DNA of 64,000 bases from NCBI RefSeq assembly GCF_000407545.1, contig NZ_ASWH01000001.1:2371501-2435500 (forward strand). The letters run 5' to 3'. Position numbers and translations under genes: made by a program. This DNA is from Enterococcus gilvus ATCC BAA-350 (GTDB taxonomy: Bacteria; Bacillota; Bacilli; Lactobacillales; Enterococcaceae). The notes under the pieces were generated by a model. It was not told where the DNA came from and searched no databases. It worked only from the letters and a program-made list of their open reading frames with translations. Position 1 is the first letter of the stretch. The number at the start of each line of letters is the position of its first letter. Below are positions 34,475 to 41,620 of the stretch, piece by piece.

Positions 34475-34837
34475 ATGTCATCAATAGATTTTTATGATAA
34501 ATCTGGTAAAGCCTTTGGATATATTGATCAAAACAATAATTTTTTCTCTTGGAGCGGAAATCATATCGGTTTTGTAAAAGGCAATGATTTGTACCAAGTA
34601 ACCGGAAGATGGATAGGATTTATCAAAAACGGGTATATTTTTGATGGAGATGGACGAGCTCTTTTATTCTCTAAAGGTGCTTCAGGTGGTCCTTTACCAC
34701 CTGTTCCATCAATTCCTCCGATTAAATCAATACCGAGTATTCCATCAATTAATTCCATTCCTGCGATTGCTCCAATTCACCCTATGTCATCACTGTCGTG
34801 GTCTGGAAGTAGTCCCAATTTGATTTTTAAATCTTAA
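34475..34837 (+). CDS. 4-fold beta-flower domain protein (plus-strand cargo)
   Basis: A 120-residue protein. Residues 1-68 hold repeated short strands (GKAFGYIDQNNNFFSWSG, HIGFVKGNDLYQVTG, WIGFIKNGYIFDGDG) matching the 4-fold beta-flower domain. The tail (about 72-105) is a Pro/Ser/Ile repeat with SIPxI units. It has its own GAGG ribosome-binding site, a TATAAT upstream and a terminator downstream, and runs opposite to its neighbours between terS and arpU. This is the classic layout of a phage moron. Function unknown. Confidence 0.75.
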   Translation: MSSIDFYDKSGKAFGYIDQNNNFFSWSGNHIGFVKGNDLYQVTGRWIGFIKNGYIFDGDGRALLFSKGASGGPLPPVPSIPPIKSIPSIPSINSIPAIAPIHPMSSLSWSGSSPNLIFKS

Positions 34838-34840
34838 ACA

Positions 34841-34902
34841 AGAAGCAGCATGGCACAATAGGAATTCATTTTCCTGAACCAATGCTGCTTCTCTATTTTT
34901 TG
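34841..34902 (+). terminator. Terminator after the beta-flower gene
   Basis: Long stem with arms GAAGCAGCATGG / CCAATGCTGCTTC around a bulged centre, followed by CTATTTTTT. Confidence 0.75.
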
Positions 34903-34950
34903 ACAATATCATAATAACTCGGAATCTAGAGGGTTAGTGGTTATACTTTG

Positions 34951-34978
34951 GTTATATAAAGTGTAGAAAAGGTGTAAA
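34951..34978 (-). promoter_or_regulatory. Candidate late promoter just downstream of arpU
   Basis: On the minus strand: TTTACA (34973-34978), 16-base spacer, TATAAC (34951-34956). On the plus strand the region shows direct repeats GTGTAGAAA / GTGTAAAGA and TGGTTATA twice, possible activator sites. It would drive terS and the late block, across the antisense of the beta-flower gene. Confidence 0.45.
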
Positions 34979-34987
34979 GAATGGCGG

Positions 34988-35455
34988 TTATTTGAAAGCT
35001 ACAAGCTCTAGCGCAGAAGCAAATTGAACAACTATTATGCTGGACTCCTGCTTTACTGAATCCTCACTTATATTATTTCGTTGAGCAGTAATGTAAATTG
35101 TCAGCCCTCTAAGATAGCGATCCATAAAAATTTTCTTTCGCCTTTCTGTAACATCCGGTTTAAATGGATGCTGTATAGCCACATATCCCTTAACAAACAA
35201 ATCATGTAGGTATTCAAACTCTTCTTGCGCTTCTTGCTTTTGAATCACAATTTGTTCTGCTTCAAATCCATTATCTACTGTTGAAGGCGGAACTAATGAG
35301 TAGCTTGCTGTAATTTTTGGTTCTCTAGGTTGTCCCACTCTACACCTTGCTGATTGATAAGCAGATAGAAAGACTGAAACGTTATGCTTCGTACTCTCTA
35401 AATCAACATCTTTTGGATTTGGCGTTTCATATCTACTAACATCAAAAAGTACCAT
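34988..35455 (-). CDS. arpU: ArpU-family late-gene transcriptional regulator
   Basis: A 155-residue protein of the ArpU/phage lysis-packaging regulator family, first named from Enterococcus hirae. The C-terminal part (SEDSVKQESSIIVVQFASALELVAFK) has the sigma-like HTH pattern, and the central YLHDLFVKGYVAIQHPF is typical. It sits directly before the terminase block, where late activators of Gram-positive phages usually lie. Confidence 0.85.
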   Translation of the reverse strand: MVLFDVSRYETPNPKDVDLESTKHNVSVFLSAYQSARCRVGQPREPKITASYSLVPPSTVDNGFEAEQIVIQKQEAQEEFEYLHDLFVKGYVAIQHPFKPDVTERRKKIFMDRYLRGLTIYITAQRNNISEDSVKQESSIIVVQFASALELVAFK

Positions 35456-35525
35456 ACTCTCAATTCCCCCTGTGATATAATAAACTTGTCGGATTTATTG
35501 ATCAGCTGGGGAAACCCGGCTTTTT

Positions 35526-35615
35526 TTATTTTTTCTTTTTATCAGTCCCATTTGCTTCTGCTTTCTGCTGAAGCCGACGCTTCTTCTTTTTAATTTTCGA
35601 TTTTGTTTTACCCAC
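35526..35615 (-). CDS. 29-residue basic peptide
   Basis: GTG start with GGAGG seven to eight bases upstream; it encodes a very basic peptide (GKTKSKIKKKKRRLQQKAEA, then NGTDKKKK). Position between arpU and another small early gene, and the strong ribosome-binding site, support translation. A nucleic-acid-binding role is only suggested by charge. Confidence 0.5.
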   Translation of the reverse strand: MGKTKSKIKKKKRRLQQKAEANGTDKKKK

Positions 35616-35619
35616 TTAT

Positions 35620-35886
35620 TTATCCTCCTACCTTCCGTTGCTGCAAAACTAACTTCTTTTTATATGGTTGCCACTGCCAGACATTCTCCGACTGAATATC
35701 TACCAGTATTCGCACCCCTGTTTTACCGATATTGGCTGAATATCTAGTAATATCCATTCTCGTAATGCAAGTCAGTCTTTCGTAACCATATTTCTTGGCC
35801 ACAGTGCGGACTTCCTTCATAACTTCGTTCATGTAATTCTCCTCTATTGGCGACTTTGTTAATGGATGAAATTCCCTAGTCACCAT
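35620..35886 (-). CDS. Hypothetical phage protein
   Basis: An 88-residue soluble protein with an alpha-beta pattern (MKEVRTVAKKYGYERLTCI, TGVRILVDIQSENVWQWQPY). Its ATG overlaps the stop of the upstream gene (ATGGTGA). No family recognised. Part of a string of small early genes. Confidence 0.55.
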   Translation of the reverse strand: MVTREFHPLTKSPIEENYMNEVMKEVRTVAKKYGYERLTCITRMDITRYSANIGKTGVRILVDIQSENVWQWQPYKKKLVLQQRKVGG

Positions 35887-36032
35887 ACAAAAACTTTCTT
35901 CTGTGTTTCATCAAATTCAACTTCACATGATTCATGAGTGTAAAATTCACCTATCCCCATTTCAGTTACATGGACTTCGAGGTATTTGTCTTCGATTTTC
36001 TCTAACTCTTCAATTAATTCTTTGACTGTCAA
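35880..36032 (-). CDS. 50-residue acidic phage protein
   Basis: TTG start preceded by GGAGG with seven bases between; translates to TVKELIEELEKIEDKYLEVH onward, ending KKVFVW. This VKELIEELEK start is common among small phage proteins of the early region. It overlaps the following gene by seven bases. Confidence 0.6.
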   Translation of the reverse strand: MTVKELIEELEKIEDKYLEVHVTEMGIGEFYTHESCEVEFDETQKKVFVW

Positions 36033-36057
36033 TTTTAAACCTCCTTCATTGGGTCGG

Positions 36058-36264
36058 TTAGCAGAAGAAACGCTTGATGTTCTGTTTAAGCGTCTCTAGT
36101 GCACCGTCATGAGTCTTTTCAAGCTGTCTGACATAGTTCTCTGATTGTTCGATTCCATCTAAATAACCTTGAGTGTACTCGTCCTTATACGCCGGATATT
36201 CAGGATCAGTAGAATTAATGTCTTCGATGGTCCACAGCTTATCTAACTCGTCTGAGAACTTCAT
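36058..36264 (-). CDS. Hypothetical phage protein
   Basis: A 68-residue, acidic helical protein (SDELDKLWTIEDINSTDPEY, GYLDGIEQSENYVRQLEK). The ATG at 36264 overlaps the stop of the zinc-ribbon gene (ATGA), so translation is probably coupled; there is no strong Shine-Dalgarno. Unknown function. Confidence 0.6.
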   Translation of the reverse strand: MKFSDELDKLWTIEDINSTDPEYPAYKDEYTQGYLDGIEQSENYVRQLEKTHDGALETLKQNIKRFFC

Positions 36265-36440
36265 TTTGCTGCCAACTTTCTTCCACATTCATGGCAAAAC
36301 TTCCGTCTGATATAAATACAAGTGCCGTCTTCGTATCCTTCCGGGTAAGCTTTAATACGAATAGTTCTTCCTGTTATATCAACGTGCACATAATCTTTGT
36401 TTTCTACTTCATGAATTGAACCGTCGCAATATTTACACAT
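36261..36440 (-). CDS. 59-residue zinc-ribbon-like phage protein
   Basis: Begins MCKYCDGSIHEVENKDYV and ends RRKFCHECGRKLAAK: two CxxC knuckles at Cys2/Cys5 and Cys49/Cys52, with a spacing suited to one zinc. It is one base from the preceding gene's stop. Function unknown; such mini-ribbons are common in enterococcal and lactococcal phages. Confidence 0.65.
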   Translation of the reverse strand: MCKYCDGSIHEVENKDYVHVDITGRTIRIKAYPEGYEDGTCIYIRRKFCHECGRKLAAK

Positions 36441-36830
36441 CTATTCCGCCACCTCTTTCATTCCCCATTCCGCGAAGGCTGCTAGGACTTGGAACTCTTC
36501 TTCTCGATTAAGCTGACGGTAAGCAGCTCGAACCTTTTCGTCTGCCAGTTCTGCTAATTCATAAATCGCAAGCATCGGAACTTTTAAAGCATTGCTATTA
36601 CTCTTCAACCACTCCAACACGATCTGCTGGTTTGAGTTGAGTTCAACTGGCAACATATCTCGAAACTTATACGTGTTATCAATCAGCCAATACCTGAGAG
36701 ATGGATCATCTATATAGTAATGACCTGAGTTGTATATTAAATCGCTCATAATACGATCAAACGAACCCTTGGAAAGATTGTGCTTATCAATCCATTCTTT
36801 TACGAACTCAATCGTGATATTTTCTTCCAT
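36441..36830 (-). CDS. Hypothetical phage protein
   Basis: A 129-residue, mostly helical protein (ITIEFVKEWIDKHNLSKGSF, VLEWLKSNSNALKVPMLAIY). ATG at 36830 is used; an upstream GTG is close to the previous stop. No family recognised. Confidence 0.6.
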   Translation of the reverse strand: MEENITIEFVKEWIDKHNLSKGSFDRIMSDLIYNSGHYYIDDPSLRYWLIDNTYKFRDMLPVELNSNQQIVLEWLKSNSNALKVPMLAIYELAELADEKVRAAYRQLNREEEFQVLAAFAEWGMKEVAE

Positions 36831-36838
36831 TCTCACAC

Positions 36839-37456
36839 CTACACTTTCTCGACTGTTCCGCCAACAGTATCGGCTGTACGGTTTGCTTCCTTCATTGAGT
36901 CGAAATTCATGATTCCATCTTTTTCGTGAGGAGATATCAAACAGCCTCTTCCTTGATAATTGATAAAGTAGCCATTCCCTACTTTTACACGATACTTCGG
37001 CTCTTCCTCCACCTCGTAGCCATACTGCATCTTTGTTAATATTTCTAAAGATTTAACACTATTTTTATCCATCCAATTTTTGAAGTCATCCCATCTTTGG
37101 TCATCCCAATTTTTTATATATTTCCAAATTCTATACTCTATGTTTTTCTTGTTCATCTCAAACCACTCCGCCACAAACGCTGGCACTTTGACTTTCTGCG
37201 GTTCTTTTGCCAGTCCGTAAAGTTTCAACTCTTTCAAGAAATCATCTGTATCAAGGTTGGTTAAGAGCTTTATCGTGCTTGCAAGATTTTCCTCAGATTC
37301 GTCTAGTTGCTCGACGTAGTTTATAGCAGTCATATAAGCATTCGCTTTTGATTCATATTCCATGTGCGTCCAGGTTAAAGGTTTAAAGCTTCGTTGAAAT
37401 GCAAAGGTTTCGTCCAATTTATTATTTAATCGTTCGATTATTTCTTGTTTATTCAT
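36839..37456 (-). CDS. DUF1642-type phage protein
   Basis: A 205-residue protein. The segment KVKVPAFVAEWFEMNKKNIE followed by YKVRVGNGYF-like strands matches the DUF1642 pattern common in lactococcal, streptococcal and enterococcal phages (PKVPQFVADWIE and similar). No known activity. ATG with AGAGG upstream. Confidence 0.7.
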   Translation of the reverse strand: MNKQEIIERLNNKLDETFAFQRSFKPLTWTHMEYESKANAYMTAINYVEQLDESEENLASTIKLLTNLDTDDFLKELKLYGLAKEPQKVKVPAFVAEWFEMNKKNIEYRIWKYIKNWDDQRWDDFKNWMDKNSVKSLEILTKMQYGYEVEEEPKYRVKVGNGYFINYQGRGCLISPHEKDGIMNFDSMKEANRTADTVGGTVEKV

Positions 37457-37534
37457 TTCATACCTCTTTTCTTACTTGATAGGCTGAGTTAGCCTTCTTT
37501 TTAATTACAATCGTTTTGTAAATGCTTTATTTGA

Positions 37535-37588
37535 TATAATCTCCTTATCAGTGAGTGGTCCACTGAAATATTGATAAGGAGGTTAACA
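37535..37588 (+). promoter_or_regulatory. Promoter -10 and leader repeats of the DUF2321 gene
   Basis: TATAAT at 37535-37540 (weak -35). The leader holds nested inverted repeats, TTATCA/TGATAA outside and CAGTG/CACTG inside, ending at the Shine-Dalgarno AAGGAGG. It could be an operator or an RNA hairpin; not established. Confidence 0.45.
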
Positions 37589-38074
37589 ATGGGAAAACAA
37601 TACTATCAAAAAATATGTTTAAACGGTCACCAAGTAACTGATCACTACAGTTCATCTAACAATCCAAATCCACCTGAATTTTGCGAATTATGTGGTGAAA
37701 AGGTTATTGTCACCTGCCCTAACTGTGAACAAGCAATTTTAGGTGATAGAGACATTGATGGAGTGATTACAGTTGGATTCACTAAATCAGTTCCAAATTA
37801 CTGTAAGTCTTGTGGAACACCATTCCCATGGACTCAAAAGATTTTAGAAGGTGCAGCTGAATTAGTCGCGTTAGATGATGGTCTGAGTGATCAAGATAAA
37901 CAACTTATTGAATCAGCGATTCCCGATTTATTAGTTGATACACCTAAAACTAAAGTTGCTGAAGCAAAATTTTCCAAAGGCTATTCTAAAGCTTCTAAAT
38001 TAGTTAAAGATTCACTTTATAATTTATTAGTCGATGTTCTGTCGGAAACTGTTAAAAAGACCATCTTTAATTAA
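37589..38074 (+). CDS. DUF2321-like zinc-ribbon protein (plus-strand cargo)
   Basis: A 161-residue protein. The N-terminal half has three CxxC pairs (CELCGEK, CPNCEQ, CKSCGTPFPW), a zinc-ribbon arrangement; NGHQVTDHYSSSN at the start matches the DUF2321 family. The C-terminal half is helical. ATG 37589 has AAGGAGG seven bases upstream. It runs against its neighbours with its own promoter, so it looks like an acquired cargo gene. Its 3' end overlaps a minus-strand small gene tail to tail by eight bases. Confidence 0.72.
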   Translation: MGKQYYQKICLNGHQVTDHYSSSNNPNPPEFCELCGEKVIVTCPNCEQAILGDRDIDGVITVGFTKSVPNYCKSCGTPFPWTQKILEGAAELVALDDGLSDQDKQLIESAIPDLLVDTPKTKVAEAKFSKGYSKASKLVKDSLYNLLVDVLSETVKKTIFN

Positions 38075-38231
38075 TTGACTTGCCACACCAACAGCAAAAA
38101 TTAGAATTTTTCTTGATAACACGATTGCACCAACTACAGTTGGTATAGTCGTGTTTTCTTTTCAAATATTTTATATAGCTGTTCTTCTTAATTTGTCCTT
38201 TTGCTCTAATTCTCCTAAATCTAATCGTCAT
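38067..38231 (-). CDS. 54-residue basic zinc-finger peptide
   Basis: Begins MTIRFRRIRAKGQIKKNSYI and contains NCSWCNRVIK then FCCWCGKSIN: a compact CxxC...CxxC ribbon after a basic arm. GGAGG lies eleven bases before the ATG. It overlaps the end of the convergent DUF2321 gene. A hairpin at 38118-38155 inside it could also terminate the plus-strand transcript. Confidence 0.6.
   Translation of the reverse strand: MTIRFRRIRAKGQIKKNSYIKYLKRKHDYTNCSWCNRVIKKNSNFCCWCGKSIN
38118..38164 (+). terminator. Possible terminator of the DUF2321 transcript
   Basis: Nested arms AACACGA/TCGTGTT and ACCAAC/GTTGGT, followed by TTCTTTTC. It falls within the coding region of the convergent small zinc-finger gene, so the overlap may be coincidental. 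Confidence 0.4.
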
Positions 38232-38260
38232 TATTAATCATCCCTCCTTAATTGGCGTGG

Positions 38261-38491
38261 TTAGAGTACCTTTACTCTTTCCACTCTTAATGAAACTTGT
38301 TGTTCGTCATTTTCAGTCCAGCTCGCGGCTACACCGAAAGTTCCGTATATGATTTCTACGTCCATTCCCCTTGCTCGAGCAAATTCATAATCGTCTTTAA
38401 AACTATGCATTGCCTTCTTCTTGGAGGAATAAATATCTGGTAATCCCATATCGTCATTAGGCGTCTTTTCAAATAGCCATACGTATTTCAT
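38261..38491 (-). CDS. Hypothetical phage protein
   Basis: A 76-residue protein (MKYVWLFEKTPNDDMGLPDI, SKKKAMHSFKDDYEFA). ATG at 38491 has GGGGGA upstream and overlaps the previous stop (ATGA). No family recognised. Confidence 0.6.
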   Translation of the reverse strand: MKYVWLFEKTPNDDMGLPDIYSSKKKAMHSFKDDYEFARARGMDVEIIYGTFGVAASWTENDEQQVSLRVERVKVL

Positions 38492-38655
38492 TCGCAATCC
38501 CCCTGTTCTTTTGGCCACACATGAATAGAAATCAATTGCTTGCAGCCTTGCAGTATCCGTGCAGATTCTTCCGCCTCTTTAAGACTGTCCGCATGTAAAT
38601 AGCAGACTGCTATCCGATCGTTATGAGAAATATATCTAACTTGATATTGATTCAT
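38488..38655 (-). CDS. Small hypothetical phage protein
   Basis: A 55-residue protein, MNQYQVRYISHNDRIAVCYL to VWPKEQGDCE, with GGAGG seven bases before the ATG and a stop overlapping the next start. Codon pattern and coupling support it. Function unknown. Confidence 0.6.
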   Translation of the reverse strand: MNQYQVRYISHNDRIAVCYLHADSLKEAEESARILQGCKQLISIHVWPKEQGDCE

Positions 38656-38685
38656 TTAAAAACCTCCTTGATAGCCTTCGTTACA

Positions 38686-38859
38686 TTACTTCTTGATAGC
38701 CCTCGGATGCGGTGCAAGTTTAATACTTTGCGATTCGTATCCATACTTGTACGACAGTTTACTCAGCAACCGCCACCGTTCTTTTGGAACAGAATGGTCG
38801 CCTAGTATGTCGTAAAGAGTTATACCTCTTGTACTTGTTCCAATTCTACTCATAACCAA
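38686..38859 (-). CDS. Small hypothetical phage protein
   Basis: A 57-residue basic protein containing SRIGTSTRGITLYDILGDHS and ending HPRAIKK. The TTG at 38859 has AAAGGAG eight bases upstream; an ATG two codons later is the alternative. Function unknown. Confidence 0.5.
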   Translation of the reverse strand: MVMSRIGTSTRGITLYDILGDHSVPKERWRLLSKLSYKYGYESQSIKLAPHPRAIKK

Positions 38860-38898
38860 ATTTATTCACTCCTTTATTCCGTCCGATTACGGAACTAT

Positions 38899-39084
38899 TT
38901 ACTCAATTTGCTTAGCAAATTTCCAATATCGATCATCAATTGATTTTATTTCCAATTCAGTCAATCCACCATCACAATTTGTCCAACATAGCTGATTATT
39001 ACTAATCTCATTAACCATTCCTATTTTGGGTAGGTCTAAATAGTATTTTGTAACCTGTTCGATCTCTACTTTTTCTTTTGACAT
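38899..39084 (-). CDS. Small hypothetical phage protein
   Basis: A 61-residue protein (SKEKVEIEQVTKYYLDLPKI) with AAGGAG upstream. No family recognised. Separates the small early genes from the LemA pair. Confidence 0.55.
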   Translation of the reverse strand: MSKEKVEIEQVTKYYLDLPKIGMVNEISNNQLCWTNCDGGLTELEIKSIDDRYWKFAKQIE

Positions 39085-39113
39085 TTCGTTTCTCCTTAAT
39101 TGCCCCAGTTAAC

Positions 39114-39863
39114 CTAACTATTCAGGTACCTATTATCTAATACGACAAAAACAACATTTACCAAAATAATTAATATTGTCCACAATACCCAAAAGTAAAT
39201 TGCTGATTTTCTACTGATGCTTTTTCCGTATTCGATTTGATCAATCAATGTTCTGTTAGATAATTCAATTCTTTTTCCAAAAGAAGGTACTAGTCCATCT
39301 CTACTGGCTTTAGCGATAAAACTAGCTCTAAAACTTTTAGGGACCACATCATAGAAGTATCTAATGTGCGAAGTCTCATAGCGGTAACCACCATAATTTT
39401 TCGTACTGATTAATCTAAATTTATCGGTTTTAAAATTGTGATTATAGAATTTTAAATGTTTTGTAATCTTTTTTTCTGATCCAGCATAATCCCAAGTCCA
39501 ATAAAATTCAGTTGTATATCCTGTCAGATTACCTTTTGAATCATATTGAGGTACTTGCCTTGTATGCATGGTATAAACTTCTCTAGTTTTACATACATAC
39601 GAAAATTTTTGGTCCAATTCCGAAAAAGTTACTGGTTCAACTGCAGTAAACTTACCTTCTGAAATTAAGTGACCTTGTTCGGTTTCTAATGAATAATCAA
39701 AATCCTCTTTAGTTTTTGTTTTTACAGCCGTGTTGTAAATTCTCTCTTTATCGGTTGAAGATTCTAATACCTTGCCTGATAAAAGAAACCCCACACCAAT
39801 TAACACTGCTGTTATTGCGATACACAAGATTATTTCTCTTTTCGTAACTTCAATTTGTCCCAT
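39114..39863 (-). CDS. Two-span membrane protein with large outside domain, LemA partner
   Basis: A 249-residue protein with membrane helices near both ends (about 12-30 and 221-243) and about 190 residues between them, probably extracellular. The middle is beta-rich with many aromatic residues (YTTEFYWTWDYAGSEKK). It starts four bases after the LemA-like gene, with a weak ribosome-binding site, so the two are coupled. I do not recognise the family. A membrane complex with LemA is inferred from the pairing. Confidence 0.65.
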   Translation of the reverse strand: MGQIEVTKREIILCIAITAVLIGVGFLLSGKVLESSTDKERIYNTAVKTKTKEDFDYSLETEQGHLISEGKFTAVEPVTFSELDQKFSYVCKTREVYTMHTRQVPQYDSKGNLTGYTTEFYWTWDYAGSEKKITKHLKFYNHNFKTDKFRLISTKNYGGYRYETSHIRYFYDVVPKSFRASFIAKASRDGLVPSFGKRIELSNRTLIDQIEYGKSISRKSAIYFWVLWTILIILVNVVFVVLDNRYLNS

Positions 39864-39866
39864 AAG

Positions 39867-40415
39867 CTACTTACCAAAAAGATTAGTAGCAACCTTATTA
39901 TCAACAGTAAACTCTAAATAGTTGTAACTTTGGATATCGTATCCCGATATTGATAAAAATTGTTTTACCGGAAATTTCCGAATATATCGCTTATATTGCT
40001 TAACGAAATCGTTATAGTTATCGCGATAATCAGCTAAACGATTTTCTGTGATAGAAAATTCCTTCATCGTTGTTTGGTAATTTTTCTGACTTTTTAAATC
40101 AGGATATTTTTCAACCACTACCGACAACTTCTCTGATGCTTTTTCGACATCCCCGCTCTCAGCGGTTTTTCTTGCATCTACGATTTTTTCCAAAGTATTA
40201 CTTTCATAACTGTTATAATTCTGGATCGCATCAACTAGAATAGAAAACAAATCCACTCTTCGTTGTTCTTCTTTACTAATAGCTGATTTTGATTCAGAAA
40301 TTGACTCTTCCAAAACTATCGCTTTATTTTCAACAGACTTACAATATAAGAAAGTTGCGAAAAATACAGCGCAGATTGTTCCTGCTATGATTAAAATTAA
40401 TTTATGGTTTTTCAC
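39867..40415 (-). CDS. LemA-family protein
   Basis: A 182-residue protein with one N-terminal membrane helix (about 5-25) and a helical LemA domain. Landmarks are LVDAIQNYNSYESNTLEKIV, KYPDLKSQKNY, TENRLADYRDNYNDFVKQY and RKFPVKQF. GTG start with AAAGGAG upstream. LemA proteins are widespread in bacteria, but their job is poorly known. Finding one in a phage early region, coupled to a second membrane protein, suggests cargo acting on the host envelope. Confidence 0.8.
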   Translation of the reverse strand: MKNHKLILIIAGTICAVFFATFLYCKSVENKAIVLEESISESKSAISKEEQRRVDLFSILVDAIQNYNSYESNTLEKIVDARKTAESGDVEKASEKLSVVVEKYPDLKSQKNYQTTMKEFSITENRLADYRDNYNDFVKQYKRYIRKFPVKQFLSISGYDIQSYNYLEFTVDNKVATNLFGK

Positions 40416-40445
40416 TTCTGTTAAGCTCCTTTTTACATAATCGAT

Positions 40446-40643
40446 CTAAGAAACAAACCGCTCCTTTTTATACCCAAGTTCTAGAAGATATTCTTCTCGT
40501 TGATATAGTGCCGACCGGCGGCTAATTGTGGTCTGAATTCCTTTAGTAATTTGTTTAGCTTTTGAAATAGTTGTGTAGCAAAAGCATCGATTAACTTCAT
40601 CAACCACTATCGCTGCAATTTCGTCGTGATAGATTCGATACAT
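40446..40643 (-). CDS. Small hypothetical phage protein
   Basis: A 65-residue protein (MYRIYHDEIAAIVVDEVNRC, ALYQREEYLLELGYKKERF), possibly a short HTH-like fold. GGAG lies eight bases before the ATG. Unknown function. Confidence 0.6.
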   Translation of the reverse strand: MYRIYHDEIAAIVVDEVNRCFCYTTISKAKQITKGIQTTISRRSALYQREEYLLELGYKKERFVS

Positions 40644-40647
40644 ACAA

Positions 40648-40824
40648 TCACTCCATTTTTATTTTTCCGCTATCCAATAAATAGAGATACAGCAAGCCTG
40701 TATCAATGTATTTTTGATCCATGACTTCTGCAACTCTACTAGGAGTCAATCCTAAGGAAAAGAGCGATATAGCACGCTCTATTTCCTCTTTGGACCAAAT
40801 CCACTTTGCATTTTCTAATATCAA
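40648..40824 (-). CDS. Small HTH-like phage protein
   Basis: A 58-residue protein with an HTH-like pattern (WSKEEIERAISLFSLGLTPS, RVAEVMDQKYID). The TTG at 40824 has AGAGG eight bases upstream and starts after the upstream gene's stop; a longer frame would overlap that gene. DNA binding is plausible, not shown. Confidence 0.55.
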   Translation of the reverse strand: MILENAKWIWSKEEIERAISLFSLGLTPSRVAEVMDQKYIDTGLLYLYLLDSGKIKME

Positions 40825-40837
40825 AATCCGATCCTCT

Positions 40838-41608
40838 TTATTTATAAGGATCATCTTCCGGATCTTCGTCAACTGATTGTTCATCTGATTCAGAATCTTC
40901 ATTTTCCGGCTGTTCGTTTTCGGGCTCTATTTCGTCTTCTGAGGCGTTCTCTATTTCTTCTGATTGATTAGCTGTTTCTTCTTTTGGCTCCTCGCTGTCG
41001 CTTTCTGAGGGTTCAGAACCAGCATCAGCCTCCAAATCAGTTTCATTTGCATCCTGAAAAACAACTTCACCTCGAACTTTATTCCATGCATCAGCAAAAG
41101 GAGCGAAATGTTTTCGAGCTTTTTCGATCTCGGTCAATAGGGCGGCGTCAGACATTTCGTAAGCATCAGCTACTTCTCCTAGATCGTCGCCCTGGTCTAA
41201 CCGAGAGATAACATCACGAGGATTAATGATTCCTGGGAATTCAATTGAATTAGATTTCATGATGTATTCATCAATCAAATCTTTATCAACTTTCTTCTCG
41301 ATTTCTCGAATATCGATGTTGCCTTTTCCATCAACGTCTAATTGAGTTTGTTCTGTTTCCTTCATTTCGGCTGTGCCGTCAGAATTGACTATCCATTCCT
41401 GAACTGGTTTGTTCGTGCTACGATCAAATTTCTGAGTGTAAGAGTAATGATCCGGCAGCATTGCTACGACTACTGTTTTTCCCGATAATTTTCTCAAGTC
41501 CTCATATTGCCCATCTAAAGAACCGTTTTTTACTTCCAAGGTAATTTTTGTCAAATCCTCGCTTGCGATATTTATTGATTTGATTGTTGGTTTAAATTCA
41601 ATTGACAT
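40838..41608 (-). CDS. Hypothetical phage protein with long acidic tail
   Basis: A 256-residue protein. Residues 1-190 look folded (FKPTIKSINIASEDLTKITL, KTVVVAMLPDHY); residues about 193-256 are almost all Glu, Asp, Ser, Asn and Gln, a strongly acidic disordered tail. Located in the replication region; acidic tails occur in SSB-like and DNA-mimic proteins, but no family is recognised. Confidence 0.6.
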   Translation of the reverse strand: MSIEFKPTIKSINIASEDLTKITLEVKNGSLDGQYEDLRKLSGKTVVVAMLPDHYSYTQKFDRSTNKPVQEWIVNSDGTAEMKETEQTQLDVDGKGNIDIREIEKKVDKDLIDEYIMKSNSIEFPGIINPRDVISRLDQGDDLGEVADAYEMSDAALLTEIEKARKHFAPFADAWNKVRGEVVFQDANETDLEADAGSEPSESDSEEPKEETANQSEEIENASEDEIEPENEQPENEDSESDEQSVDEDPEDDPYK

Positions 41609-41620
41609 TTATTTGCCCTC

